A stretch of DNA of 12,785 bases from assembly GCF_938028185.1 (NCBI RefSeq), contig NZ_CALJAH010000477.1, forward strand, positions 1-12,785, read 5' to 3'. A program made the position numbers and the translations under genes. This stretch comes from an uncultured Cardiobacterium sp. GTDB taxonomy: Bacteria; Pseudomonadota; Gammaproteobacteria; Cardiobacteriales; Cardiobacteriaceae. The notes beneath the pieces were generated by a model. That model searched no databases and was not told the DNA's origin. It worked only from the letters and a program-made list of their open reading frames with translations. Numbering within the stretch: the stretch's first letter is position 1; every line of letters begins with the position of its first letter. Positions 1-8,278 of the stretch are shown in pieces.

Positions 1-3000
1 GGGCGTGCTGCTGGCCGGGGCGGGCGGGGCGCTGAAGGCGCTGCTGTCGCCACCGCTGTGGGCAGGGGCTTCGCGGGTGTCGGCGGCATCGGTCATGCTT
101 TCGTCGCCCGATGGCTGCGCTGCGGCGTCCGCCGCTTCGCCTGCGGGCTGCTGCGGCTGTTCCGTGTTTTCCGGGGCGTTGTCGCCGCTTTCCGCTGCCG
201 CGTCGGCGTTGTCGCCCGCTTTTTGTGATGGCGGGCGGTACACGCCGCTGTCGGCAAAGGTCTTCAGCGATTCGTTTACTTCCAGCGCCGGTTGCGGCAT
301 TTCGTGGCGCAAGACGCTGTCGAGCATATCGTAGTGGGCGTCAAGGCCGAAGTGGAGCAGGGTTTTCGCCTGGCGCACTTTACTCTCGGCCAGCTCCGGC
401 ACTTTGTCGATGACGGATTCCATCAGGTGCGCGGTGTCGCCGATGGCGGTGAAGCCAACGAGACGCGCGCCACCCTTGAGGGTGTGCATGGTGCGTTGCA
501 GCTCTTCCACCACTTCTTTTTTGCTGAAGTCGTCTTCAAGCAACTGGCTGGTGGTTTGCAGCAGCCCCTGCGCTTCGTCGGTGAAGATGTCCACCAGCAC
601 CGGGTCGATGTTGTCGTCGAAGTCGGTGGCAATCGGCACTTCTTCCACCACCGGCTCTTCCACCGGCGGCGCGTTTGCTGCCGCTTCGGCCTGCTGTTGT
701 TGCGCGATGCGCGCCGCTTCGGCTTCTTCGGCCACGTCCGGGTAGGGCAGCGGCTGGTTGAGGTAGCTGTGGATGTTGTTGAGGATGTAGGGGTCGGTCT
801 GCGGCAGGTAGCCGTCGCGGACGGAGTCCAGCATCAGCATTCCCTGCCACATCGCGCCAACGAGGATGCTGGTCGCCTTGCTGCTCGGCTCGGCCTGGCC
901 GTTGACGATGCCGTCAATCAGCGATTCCACGCCGTGAGTGAGGTCGCCGATGGCGTTGTAACCGGCCATGCGCGCGCTGCCCTTGAGGGTGTGCATATCG
1001 CGACGGATGGCGTCGAGACGGCTCAACTGGCTGCGGTTTTCGTCCCAGCGCTCGGCTTCTTCCTGACTGTGGGCGAAGAGCGACATCGCTTCGTCAATGA
1101 AGGTTTCCGCCAGCATGGTGTTGGCGTTCGGGTCTTCGACCAGCTCGCTGCCAAGCGGGTCGCCGCTGTAGGGCATGGAGGCCGGGTCGCCGTTCCATTT
1201 GCTGCCGCCCAGCTCGCGCCGCGCGTTCAGCAGCGAGTTGATGGCTTCGATGGCGTCGTCTTCGTTGCCTTCTTCTTCGTAGTTTTCGATGAGGTTGGCG
1301 CTTTGGCGCAGCACGGCGGCGCAACTGAGGCTGACCGGCGTGCCTTCCTGTTTGTGGGTGAGCAGCAGTTGTTCGATGGAATCAAGCAGGCGCCAGACCC
1401 ACGGCGGGGCGGCGTCGCTGTCAATGCTGTCTTCGATGTCGTAAACGGCGTCAATCAGGTCGTCAACCAGCTCCGGCGATTCGGTTTTGTCCGCCATTTG
1501 CGACAGGGTGTCGAACTGGTCCACCGCACGCAGGAATCCGGCGCGGCTGGCGGCGGCGCTGCTTTCGCTGCTTTTTTCCTGGTTGATGGCGTTTTCCAGC
1601 CCTGGATGTTGCGCCAGCGAGGCCAGCTCCTGGCTCAGCCGCTCTGCCGGATTGGCACGACGCGGCATATTGGCGAGGATGTTGTTCAGGTCGCCAATGG
1701 AAACGGCTCCGGCGACGGCTTGCGCCGGTGTGCCCGCAGCGCTGCCGCCCAGCGGACGACCGGCGAACGATACCGGGACGTCAACGATGTCGGCATCATT
1801 GAGCGGCGGATGGTCGCCGGGGACAGTGGCGGTGTCGATGAAGCCACCTTCGCCGGTCGCCGCATCGGCGGGCAGGTTTTCGGGATAGACTTCGGCGTCG
1901 CCCGCCGCCTGTTCGCCTGCCGGGATGTCAAAGAATCCGGCATCGACCACTTCCGGCGTGGCATCGACAAATCCGCTCTGGTCGCCGTGAGCAGGCGTTG
2001 CCGCGCCGGCAGGTACTGCGTCGTCCGGCGACAGCACTGCTTTGACCAGCGTCGCCGGCGGTTCGGCTTGCAGCCCGGCGTCGGCAAAGACCTGCGCCAC
2101 CTGTTCCGGGGCAAAGCCCTGTACCGCCAGCGAATCGCCCAGATGCTGCTGCACCGCGGCAATCGCCGCCGGTTCCTGCGGCAGGCCGTTTTGCTGCCAG
2201 TGGCGTTGCAGGGTCGCGGCGAGTGCGGCCTGGGTGTCGGCGTCGCCATCCTGCAAGCCGCGACGCAGCATACCGAGCAGGCGGTTGTACACCTCCGGCG
2301 GAAATTCCTCCGGCAACACCGCCGGTCCCGCCGCCTTCTCTGCGGCGCGACCCAAAATCGCTTCTATCGTCGCCGCATTTACCTTGTCGCCCAGCGATGC
2401 GCTGATGCGCGCGGCAACCGTGGCGCGGGTTGCCTCGTCATAGATGGAATCGGTCTCCTTCCATTGCGCGCCGATACTGGCGGCAAGCATTTCCTGGGCG
2501 ACGGCACTGTCGCCATGCGCAGCGGTAAGACCGGCGTGCAGCGTTTGCAGCATCTCGCTGTAGGCTTCATGCTCAACCCCGGTGGGCAGGGCGGCGGCCT
2601 GCACCGCGGCGCGATTGAGGATACCTTCGACGGTCGCGGTATCCACTTCACCACCGAGGGCGGCGCTGATTTGTTGGGCGACGGCGGCACGGGCAGCCGC
2701 ATCCTGCAACGAATACGGTTCCTCCCATTGCGCGGCGAGCATCGTTGCCAACGAATCCAGCGCGGCCTCATCGCCCTGGGCGGCGGCAAGGTCAGTACGC
2801 ACCGTTTGCAGCATCTCGCCATAGGCTTCGTGTTTGACGCCTGCGGGCAGCGCGGCGGCCTGCACCGCGGCACGGTTCAAAATGCCTTCGACGGTCGCGG
2901 CATCGGCTTCACCGCCCAATGCGGCGCTGATGCGTGCGGCAACCGTTGCCCGCGCGGCGGGGTCTTGCAGACTGTACGGTTCCGCCCATTGCGCGCCAAT

Positions 3001-6000
3001 GGTGGCGGCGAGCGCTTCCGCAGCGGCTTCGTCGCCTTGTGCATTGGCGATTCCGGCGCGCAGCGTTTGCAGCATTTCGCCGTAGGCTTCGTGTTTGACG
3101 CCTTCCGGCAACGCAGCAGCCTGCACTGCGGCGCGGTTCAAGATGCCTTCGACGGTGGCGGCATCGGCTTCACCGCCGAGGGCGGCGCTGATGCGTGCAG
3201 CAACGGTCGCTCGAGCAGCGGGGTCTTGCAAGCTGTATGGTTCCGCCCATTGCGCGCCGATGGTCGCGGCAAGCGCGTCAGCGGCGGTGTCGTTGTGTTG
3301 CGCTTCGCCAATGCCCGCGCGCAGCGTTTGCAGCATTTCACCGTAGGCTTCGTGTTTGACGCCTTCCGGCAGCGCAGCGGCTTGTACGGCGGCGCGGTTC
3401 AAGATGCCTTCAACGGTGGCGGCATCGGCTTCCCCGCCCAATGCGGCGCTGATGCGTGCGGCAACGGTCGCCCGAGCGGCGGGATCTTGCAGGCTATACG
3501 GTTCCGCCCATTGTGCGCCGATGGTGGCGGCGAGCGCTTCGGCAGCAGCTTCGTCGCTTTGCGCGTTGGCAATACCCGCGCGCAGCGTTTGCAGCATTTC
3601 GCCGTAGGCCTCGTGTTTGACGCCTGCGGGCAAGGCGGCGGCCTGCACTGCGGCGCGGTTCAAGATGCCTTCAATGGTGGCGGCATCGGCTTCACCGCCC
3701 AATGCGGCGCTGATTTGTTGGGCCACCGCAGCGCGGGTGCTGGCGTCTTGCAGGCTGTGTTGTTCTTGCCATTGCGCGCCGATGGTCGTGGCAAGCGCTT
3801 CGGCGGCGGTTTCGTCGCCTTGTGCATTGGCGATTCCGGCGCGCAGCGTTTGCAGCATCTCGCCATAGGCTTCGTGCTTGACGCCTGCGGGCAAGGCGGC
3901 GGCCTGCACCGCGGCACGGTTCAAAATGCCTTCGACGGTCGCGGCATCGGCTTCACCACCGAGGGCGGCGCTGATTTGTTGCGCCACGGCAGCGCGGGTG
4001 CTGGCATCTTGCAGGCTGTGTTGTTCCTGCCATTGCGCGCCGATGGTAGCAGCAAGCGCCTCGGCAGCGGCGTTGTCGCCTTGTGCGGCAGCCAGTCCGC
4101 CACTGAGGGTTTGCAGCATCGCGCCGTAGGATTCGGGGCGGACGCCTGCGGGCAAGGCCGCCGGTGCGGGTTGTTGTCCGGCGACTTTGGCGGCGACGCG
4201 GTCGAGAATGGCTTCAACGGCGGCGGCGTCGGTTTCGCCTGCGCCACCGAGGGCGGCGATGACACGCTGCGCGATGGCGTCGCGGGTCGCTTCGTCTTGC
4301 AGGCGGTTGTCCGCTTGCAGTTGGCTACTGATGCTGGCGGCGATGGCGTCTTGTGCAGCATCGCCCTGCGCTTCGCCCATGCGGTTGCGCAGGGTTTCAA
4401 GCAGGTGTTCGTAGTCGGCGGGGTTGAGGCCTGCCGGGGTTTCGCGCGCTTTTTCGGCGGCGCGGTTGAGCACGGCTTCGACCAGCGCCGCGTTTTCGTG
4501 GCCGTCGCCACCCAATACTGCCGCCATTTGTTCGGCGACGGCGGCGCGGACGGCGCTGTCTTGCAGGCTGTTCTGGTTCTGCCACTGGTTGCCGATGGCG
4601 GTGGCGAGCATTTCCTGGATGTCGGCGCTGGAGGCGTTGTCCAGACTGGCGCGCAGGGTGTCCATCATCACGCCGTAGGAGTCCTGGCGTACGCCTTCGG
4701 GCAGGACGCTCGGCACGCGGTGCGGCACCTGGGCAAGCATCGCGTCCAGTACGTTTTCGTCAACGGTGCCTTCGCTGGCAAGCGCCGCTTTCAGGTGGGC
4801 GATGATGTCGTCACGGGTTTCGCCTTCGGTGGCGATGCCCTGTTGCAGCCATTGGCGGCTGATGCTGTCGGAGAGTACCGCCTGCATATCTTCGTCGGCA
4901 CCGGTGGCGAGGCCACGGCGCAGGGTGCTGAGCATCCGGTTGTAGGCCTGTTCGCTGATGCCGTGCGGGGTTTCGTGTTGCGGTACGCCGGGGGCAACCG
5001 GCGCGGTGAGGCCGGGTTGTACCGGGACGGCGGCATCACCGGCAGCGTTCGCCTGGGCGAGGATTTCGGCGACCCATTGTGCCTGCGCCCCGCCTTCACG
5101 CTGGAAGCTGGTGAGCAGGCTTTGTGCCATCGCTTCGCGCAGCGCCGGGTCGTCGGCAACGCTTTGTTGCCATTGGCGGCGAATGGTTTCGGCCAGCGCC
5201 GCCTGCATATCGGCATCCGGCTCGCCCATGCGCAGGCCGCGTTGCAGGGTGCGCAGCGCCTTGTCGTAGCTTTCTTCGCCGCTGAAATCGGCGGGGGCTG
5301 CGGATGCGATTGCGGTTTCTTGTGCGGCAACGCTGTCGTCGGCAAGGCTGATAGCGGGTGCTTCCGCCGAAACGGTTTCGGCGGGTGCGTGGGCGCTGTC
5401 ATCGGCAAGGCTGATTGCAGGCACTTCCGCCGATGCGGTTGCCGCGCTCGTGCTGATGCTGGCGGTGGTGTCGTGGGCGTCGTCGTCGCTGGCGAGGCTG
5501 ATGGCCGCGTTGCTGTCGCCTGTTGTCTCGGCGGTTGCGGTGAATGAAGCGGCGGCGTGGGTTTCCGCCTCGCCACTGTCCGTAGTGAGGGCGATGGCGG
5601 GTGCTTCGGCCGCGCTGGCAGGTTCGTCGGCAAGGGTAATGTCGTCAAAGGCCGACCAGTCTTCGCTGGCTGGCGCCGCGCTTTCTCCCGCCGGTACGGC
5701 TGCGGTGGCGGCAGGTGCGGTACCGGCACCGCTGTCGGAAAGGCGCAGTTGGCGCGACAGGGCGTCCAGCGCGTCCTGTTCGCTTTGCGGTGCGTCCATC
5801 AGCGACAGGCGTACCCGTTCGGCGACCAGCGCCTGTTGCAGCAACGCGCCTTTGTGCTCGACGAACTCGTCCTGTTGTTGCAGTACGTTGAGCAGGGAAA
5901 TGGCATCGCCGACGGTGTCGCGCACCAGCGAGTTGGCGGCAAAGTCTTTTTCGATGACGCGGTTGAGCAGTTGTTCGTGCTGCCAGGCAAATTCGCCCAG

Positions 6001-8262
6001 CGCCTCGTAACCGACGGTGCGCCCGGAGCCTTTCAGGGTGTGGAAGGCGCGACGGATGTCGGTGGTGAGCTGCGGGTCTGCGGTGTTTTCGTGCCACTGC
6101 GGGTAGGCGTCGTTCATGGTGGCGACGATTTCGCCCAGTTCTTCGTTGAAGAACTCGCGGATTTCTTCATCCATGACTGCATCGGCATGGCTGCCGACGA
6201 AGCTCGCCTTCTCGGCGGGGATGTCGAGTTTTTCCAGATCGGCGAGGGATTTGTCCGCGAAATAGGGAACGCCCACCACGGCACCTTGCCCGCCAGATGC
6301 TGCGGTATCGCTGGTCGCAGCGACGGTAATGGCGGCGGGTTCTTCGCGGGTATCGGCGTGGTCTGCGTCCGCGTGCGGTTGTTCCGCAGCGGCAGTTGCC
6401 GCAGCTTCGCCGTTATCTGCCGGGGCTTCGTGTGTTGCAGAAGTTGCGGCTTCTTCTGCCGGAGTAGCTGTTGCGCCATGTGCGCTTGCACCGGCATCTG
6501 CGGCTCCCGTAGCGGTCGCGGTTGTTTCATCTGCTTCGCGGGCAGCCGCTTCGCCTGTCGGGATAGAGGGTTCGGATGCGGGGGCAACTGCTCCCGTATC
6601 TGACGCTGTCGCAGCGGTTTCACTCGCCGGGGCGGGCGCGGCAGTTGCAGCTGGTTGCGCGGCAGGGGTTGCGGGCGCTACCGCCGGAGCGGCGACGCTT
6701 GCAGCGGCATTTGCGGCACCGGCTGCCGCAACGCCACCTGCCATGACCGCTGCGGCGGCATCATTGCTGCTGCGCACCGGCACGGCACCGGCGTTGTCTT
6801 GCGCGTGTTGGGCGAATCCGAGGGTGGATTGCGGCGCGGCGGCTGTTGCCGTGTGGCTGGCGAGCGTGACCGGCGTCGGTTCCGGTTGTTCCGCTTCGGC
6901 CTCGGTGGCCTGTTGTGCTTCCAGCTCCAGGATGGAGAAATCGTCGGCAAGAACTTCCAGTCCCATACCCAACACATCCTTGAATTCCTGGATGTCGCCA
7001 GCGTTTTCCGCCTCGTCTTCTGTTTCCGGCGGCGCCATGTTGGCGAGTTCGACGAACAGGGCTTTTGCCTTGGCACTGGCGGGGCTGATTTTTTCGATAT
7101 TGCCCACCGCTTCTTTCAGGAAAGCGACATCTTGCAGGGATACCTTGCCGGATTCTGCCAAGTCGTCAAACAGGTATTCGACTGCGACCAGTGCATCAAT
7201 AACCGGCACATAGGTTTTGGCAAGGGTTTGCTCATTCTGCGTGGTAAATTCGGCAAACAGCAGCGCCAATTGTTGCAGTTGGGCAGACAGCTCTTTCAAT
7301 CCGACCAAAGCGGTCACGGCGCTGTAATGCACCAACTGTTTTGTTGCTTCATGCCACGGTTGTTCCGCTTTGACCGTCTCGACTTGCAAGACTTCCTTGC
7401 GCAAGGATTCAAAGAATTGCTTGCCAACCGCACCGGTATCGCGCACCAGTTTTTTGATTTCCAGTTGGCGCGAATGTTCAGCCTGCGCCTGCAGGGCTTC
7501 CGCATAATTATTGGCGGTTTTGCCCGTGCTGTCTTCCTGCAATTGTTTCAGCGTTTCCTGCACCAGAATCAGGGCTTCGGCCACTTCAATCCATTGGGCG
7601 TCCGTCAGCGATTCGCCCAGTTTTTGATTGACCTGGGCCAATAATAATTGTGGTGTTTTGAGTTCGAGGAGTTCAAACAGGTGAATCAGGTCTTCATTCT
7701 GCCCGGCAATCCCTTCTGCATTGAAAGGCGCTTCCGGATTGCGAATATGCTGCTCAATCTGGTTACGCGCGACTTCAATAATCTTGTTGACTTCGTTTGC
7801 CAGCGCCTGATAGGTTTCGCGGCTAATGAACGGTTGCGTCGTGACCTGGATTTTTTCACCACCGGCAAGCAGGGTTTTGACGGCTGTCGTCGCCTGCATG
7901 ACCGATTGTTTTTGCGTGTCGCTGATATGATCCAGTCGTTCGATGTAATCGGCGAGCACCAATAGCCCGGAGGCAATTTCTGCACCCTTGTCGGCAAACG
8001 AGGCGTTTACGCCGTGTTCGTTGACGCCCTGGTCCAAACTTTCCACACCGGCAACAATGGCCTCGGCCAGAGCGACCGCTTCTTCCTGTTCCATCAGCGA
8101 CAGGCCGCCGCTGATTTCTGCCATGCTTTCGCGCAAGGCATCCACGCCCCCGGATTCGGGACGCTCCAGCCATTCGATGAGTTGCCGTTTTATGGTGGCG
8201 ATATTGCGCGCCATTTCAGTCTGGACGCGCGCCAATAGTTGATTGCCTAATTCACTTGCCAT
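1..8262 (-). CDS. chpA: ChpA-type chemosensory histidine kinase with multiple Hpt domains and a giant tandem-repeat insert (3' end beyond the window)
   Basis: This is the CheA-like kinase of the type IV pilus Pil-Chp system, expected to be cytoplasmic and to pass phosphate through Hpt domains to PilG and PilH. The ATG at 8262 has AGGAG five bases upstream. The frame is open for 2754 codons to the left edge, and the kinase core (dimerisation, HATPase, CheW, receiver) has not been reached. Order by residue: 1-440 FimL/ChpA-like N-terminus with degenerate Hpt-like helices (Ala48 where the phospho-His is expected); 455-660 Ala/Thr/Pro-rich linker; Hpt with HTLKGSGR (His741); 840-990 linker with repeated ISLADD-like motifs; 990-2074 tandem repeats; 2075-2195 acidic linker; 2200-2365 helical region; Hpt HTLKGSAR (His2424); Hpt HTLKGGAR (His2593); Ala/Pro linker to the edge. 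Pseudomonas ChpA is about 2470 residues complete, so this protein is exceptionally long. The family assignment rests on the Hpt motifs and on following pilGHIJ. Confidence 0.93.
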   Translation of the reverse strand, partial: MASELGNQLLARVQTEMARNIATIKRQLIEWLERPESGGVDALRESMAEISGGLSLMEQEEAVALAEAIVAGVESLDQGVNEHGVNASFADKGAEIASGLLVLADYIERLDHISDTQKQSVMQATTAVKTLLAGGEKIQVTTQPFISRETYQALANEVNKIIEVARNQIEQHIRNPEAPFNAEGIAGQNEDLIHLFELLELKTPQLLLAQVNQKLGESLTDAQWIEVAEALILVQETLKQLQEDSTGKTANNYAEALQAQAEHSRQLEIKKLVRDTGAVGKQFFESLRKEVLQVETVKAEQPWHEATKQLVHYSAVTALVGLKELSAQLQQLALLFAEFTTQNEQTLAKTYVPVIDALVAVEYLFDDLAESGKVSLQDVAFLKEAVGNIEKISPASAKAKALFVELANMAPPETEDEAENAGDIQEFKDVLGMGLEVLADDFSILELEAQQATEAEAEQPEPTPVTLASHTATAAAPQSTLGFAQHAQDNAGAVPVRSSNDAAAAVMAGGVAAAGAANAAASVAAPAVAPATPAAQPAATAAPAPASETAATASDTGAVAPASEPSIPTGEAAAREADETTATATGAADAGASAHGATATPAEEAATSATHEAPADNGEAAATAAAEQPHADADHADTREEPAAITVAATSDTAASGGQGAVVGVPYFADKSLADLEKLDIPAEKASFVGSHADAVMDEEIREFFNEELGEIVATMNDAYPQWHENTADPQLTTDIRRAFHTLKGSGRTVGYEALGEFAWQHEQLLNRVIEKDFAANSLVRDTVGDAISLLNVLQQQDEFVEHKGALLQQALVAERVRLSLMDAPQSEQDALDALSRQLRLSDSGAGTAPAATAAVPAGESAAPASEDWSAFDDITLADEPASAAEAPAIALTTDSGEAETHAAASFTATAETTGDSNAAISLASDDDAHDTTASISTSAATASAEVPAISLADDSAHAPAETVSAEAPAISLADDSVAAQETAIASAAPADFSGEESYDKALRTLQRGLRMGEPDADMQAALAETIRRQWQQSVADDPALREAMAQSLLTSFQREGGAQAQWVAEILAQANAAGDAAVPVQPGLTAPVAPGVPQHETPHGISEQAYNRMLSTLRRGLATGADEDMQAVLSDSISRQWLQQGIATEGETRDDIIAHLKAALASEGTVDENVLDAMLAQVPHRVPSVLPEGVRQDSYGVMMDTLRASLDNASSADIQEMLATAIGNQWQNQNSLQDSAVRAAVAEQMAAVLGGDGHENAALVEAVLNRAAEKARETPAGLNPADYEHLLETLRNRMGEAQGDAAQDAIAASISSQLQADNRLQDEATRDAIAQRVIAALGGAGETDAAAVEAILDRVAAKVAGQQPAPAALPAGVRPESYGAMLQTLSGGLAAAQGDNAAAEALAATIGAQWQEQHSLQDASTRAAVAQQISAALGGEADAATVEGILNRAAVQAAALPAGVKHEAYGEMLQTLRAGIANAQGDETAAEALATTIGAQWQEQHSLQDASTRAAVAQQISAALGGEADAATIEGILNRAAVQAAALPAGVKHEAYGEMLQTLRAGIANAQSDEAAAEALAATIGAQWAEPYSLQDPAARATVAARISAALGGEADAATVEGILNRAAVQAAALPEGVKHEAYGEMLQTLRAGIGEAQHNDTAADALAATIGAQWAEPYSLQDPAARATVAARISAALGGEADAATVEGILNRAAVQAAALPEGVKHEAYGEMLQTLRAGIANAQGDEAAAEALAATIGAQWAEPYSLQDPAARATVAARISAALGGEADAATVEGILNRAAVQAAALPAGVKHEAYGEMLQTVRTDLAAAQGDEAALDSLATMLAAQWEEPYSLQDAAARAAVAQQISAALGGEVDTATVEGILNRAAVQAAALPTGVEHEAYSEMLQTLHAGLTAAHGDSAVAQEMLAASIGAQWKETDSIYDEATRATVAARISASLGDKVNAATIEAILGRAAEKAAGPAVLPEEFPPEVYNRLLGMLRRGLQDGDADTQAALAATLQRHWQQNGLPQEPAAIAAVQQHLGDSLAVQGFAPEQVAQVFADAGLQAEPPATLVKAVLSPDDAVPAGAATPAHGDQSGFVDATPEVVDAGFFDIPAGEQAAGDAEVYPENLPADAATGEGGFIDTATVPGDHPPLNDADIVDVPVSFAGRPLGGSAAGTPAQAVAGAVSIGDLNNILANMPRRANPAERLSQELASLAQHPGLENAINQEKSSESSAAASRAGFLRAVDQFDTLSQMADKTESPELVDDLIDAVYDIEDSIDSDAAPPWVWRLLDSIEQLLLTHKQEGTPVSLSCAAVLRQSANLIENYEEEGNEDDAIEAINSLLNARRELGGSKWNGDPASMPYSGDPLGSELVEDPNANTMLAETFIDEAMSLFAHSQEEAERWDENRSQLSRLDAIRRDMHTLKGSARMAGYNAIGDLTHGVESLIDGIVNGQAEPSSKATSILVGAMWQGMLMLDSVRDGYLPQTDPYILNNIHSYLNQPLPYPDVAEEAEAARIAQQQQAEAAANAPPVEEPVVEEVPIATDFDDNIDPVLVDIFTDEAQGLLQTTSQLLEDDFSKKEVVEELQRTMHTLKGGARLVGFTAIGDTAHLMESVIDKVPELAESKVRQAKTLLHFGLDAHYDMLDSVLRHEMPQPALEVNESLKTFADSGVYRPPSQKAGDNADAAAESGDNAPENTEQPQQPAGEAADAAAQPSGDESMTDAADTREAPAHSGGDSSAFSAPPAPASSTP
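2041..5295 (-). repeat. ChpA tandem-repeat region: 12 units of about 87 residues
   Basis: Twelve consecutive units can be aligned in the ChpA translation (residues 990-2074). Unit first bases on the minus strand are about 5295, then 4971, 4704, 4440, 4155, 3894, 3633, 3372, 3111, 2850, 2589 and 2316. The outer units are divergent and 88-108 residues long with linker; the inner ones are 87. A typical unit starts LP(A/E)GV, then has Y-x(3)-L-x(2)-LR-x(2)-(L/I), an acidic loop, a helix ending in (G/A)xQW, a SLQD turn, a helix ending in SAALGG, and a last helix VEGILNRAA. I read this as four helices per unit. No unit has the HxxKG motif of an Hpt domain, and I do not recognise the fold. Confidence 0.9.
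2590..4155 (-). repeat. Core of the ChpA array: six tandem units of exactly 261 bp
   Basis: Units starting at 4155, 3894, 3633, 3372, 3111 and 2850 are each exactly 261 bp (6 x 261 = 1566 bp, residues 1370-1891). The three units starting at 3633, 3372 and 3111 encode identical residues from unit position 33 to 87. The unit at 3633 differs from that at 3111 at only two residues, and from that at 3372 at eight, seven of them within unit positions 22-32. Two central variants exist: QWQEQHSLQDAS (4155, 3894) and QWAEPYSLQDPA (3633, 3372, 3111). The unit at 2850 combines features of both. Because 261 is divisible by three, gain or loss of a unit keeps the frame. Short-read assemblies may miscount the copies. 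Confidence 0.93.
5341..5466 (-). repeat. 63-bp imperfect direct repeat in the ChpA linker (PAISLADDS motif)
   Basis: Two 63-bp copies begin at 5341 and 5404 on the plus strand and each encodes AE(V/A)PAISLADDS. Looser versions of the motif occur nearby in the same linker (ITLADE, IALTTD, ISLASDDD), giving five copies with the first Ile at residues 875, 890, 921, 950 and 971. The surrounding linker is rich in Ala, Thr, Ser and acidic residues and looks disordered, so the repeated hydrophobic-acidic stretch stands out as a possible short binding motif. The function is unknown. Confidence 0.65.
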
Positions 8263-8278
8263 GAAAACTCCTGTACCT

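Noticed and set aside
2582..4129. A ladder of similar plus-strand open frames of about 83 codons, spaced 261 bp apart
   Set aside because: They are the antisense reading of the chpA repeat units and recur only because the DNA repeats.
2041..5295. CRISPR array or noncoding satellite
   Set aside because: The repeats are 261 bp, contiguous without spacers, and in one uninterrupted coding frame.
2041..5295. Repeat units as extra Hpt phosphotransfer domains
   Set aside because: Hpt domains are helical and only somewhat longer (about 100-120 residues), but no unit has the HxxKG motif. The one His (in VKHEAY) is present only in some central units and lies near the start of the unit.
292..5547. A 1751-codon open frame on the plus strand
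   Set aside because: It is in exact codon register opposite chpA. Stops in that frame would need TTA, CTA or TCA codons in chpA, which are rare in this GC-rich gene. Its product has no recognisable domain, while the minus strand encodes clear Hpt domains.
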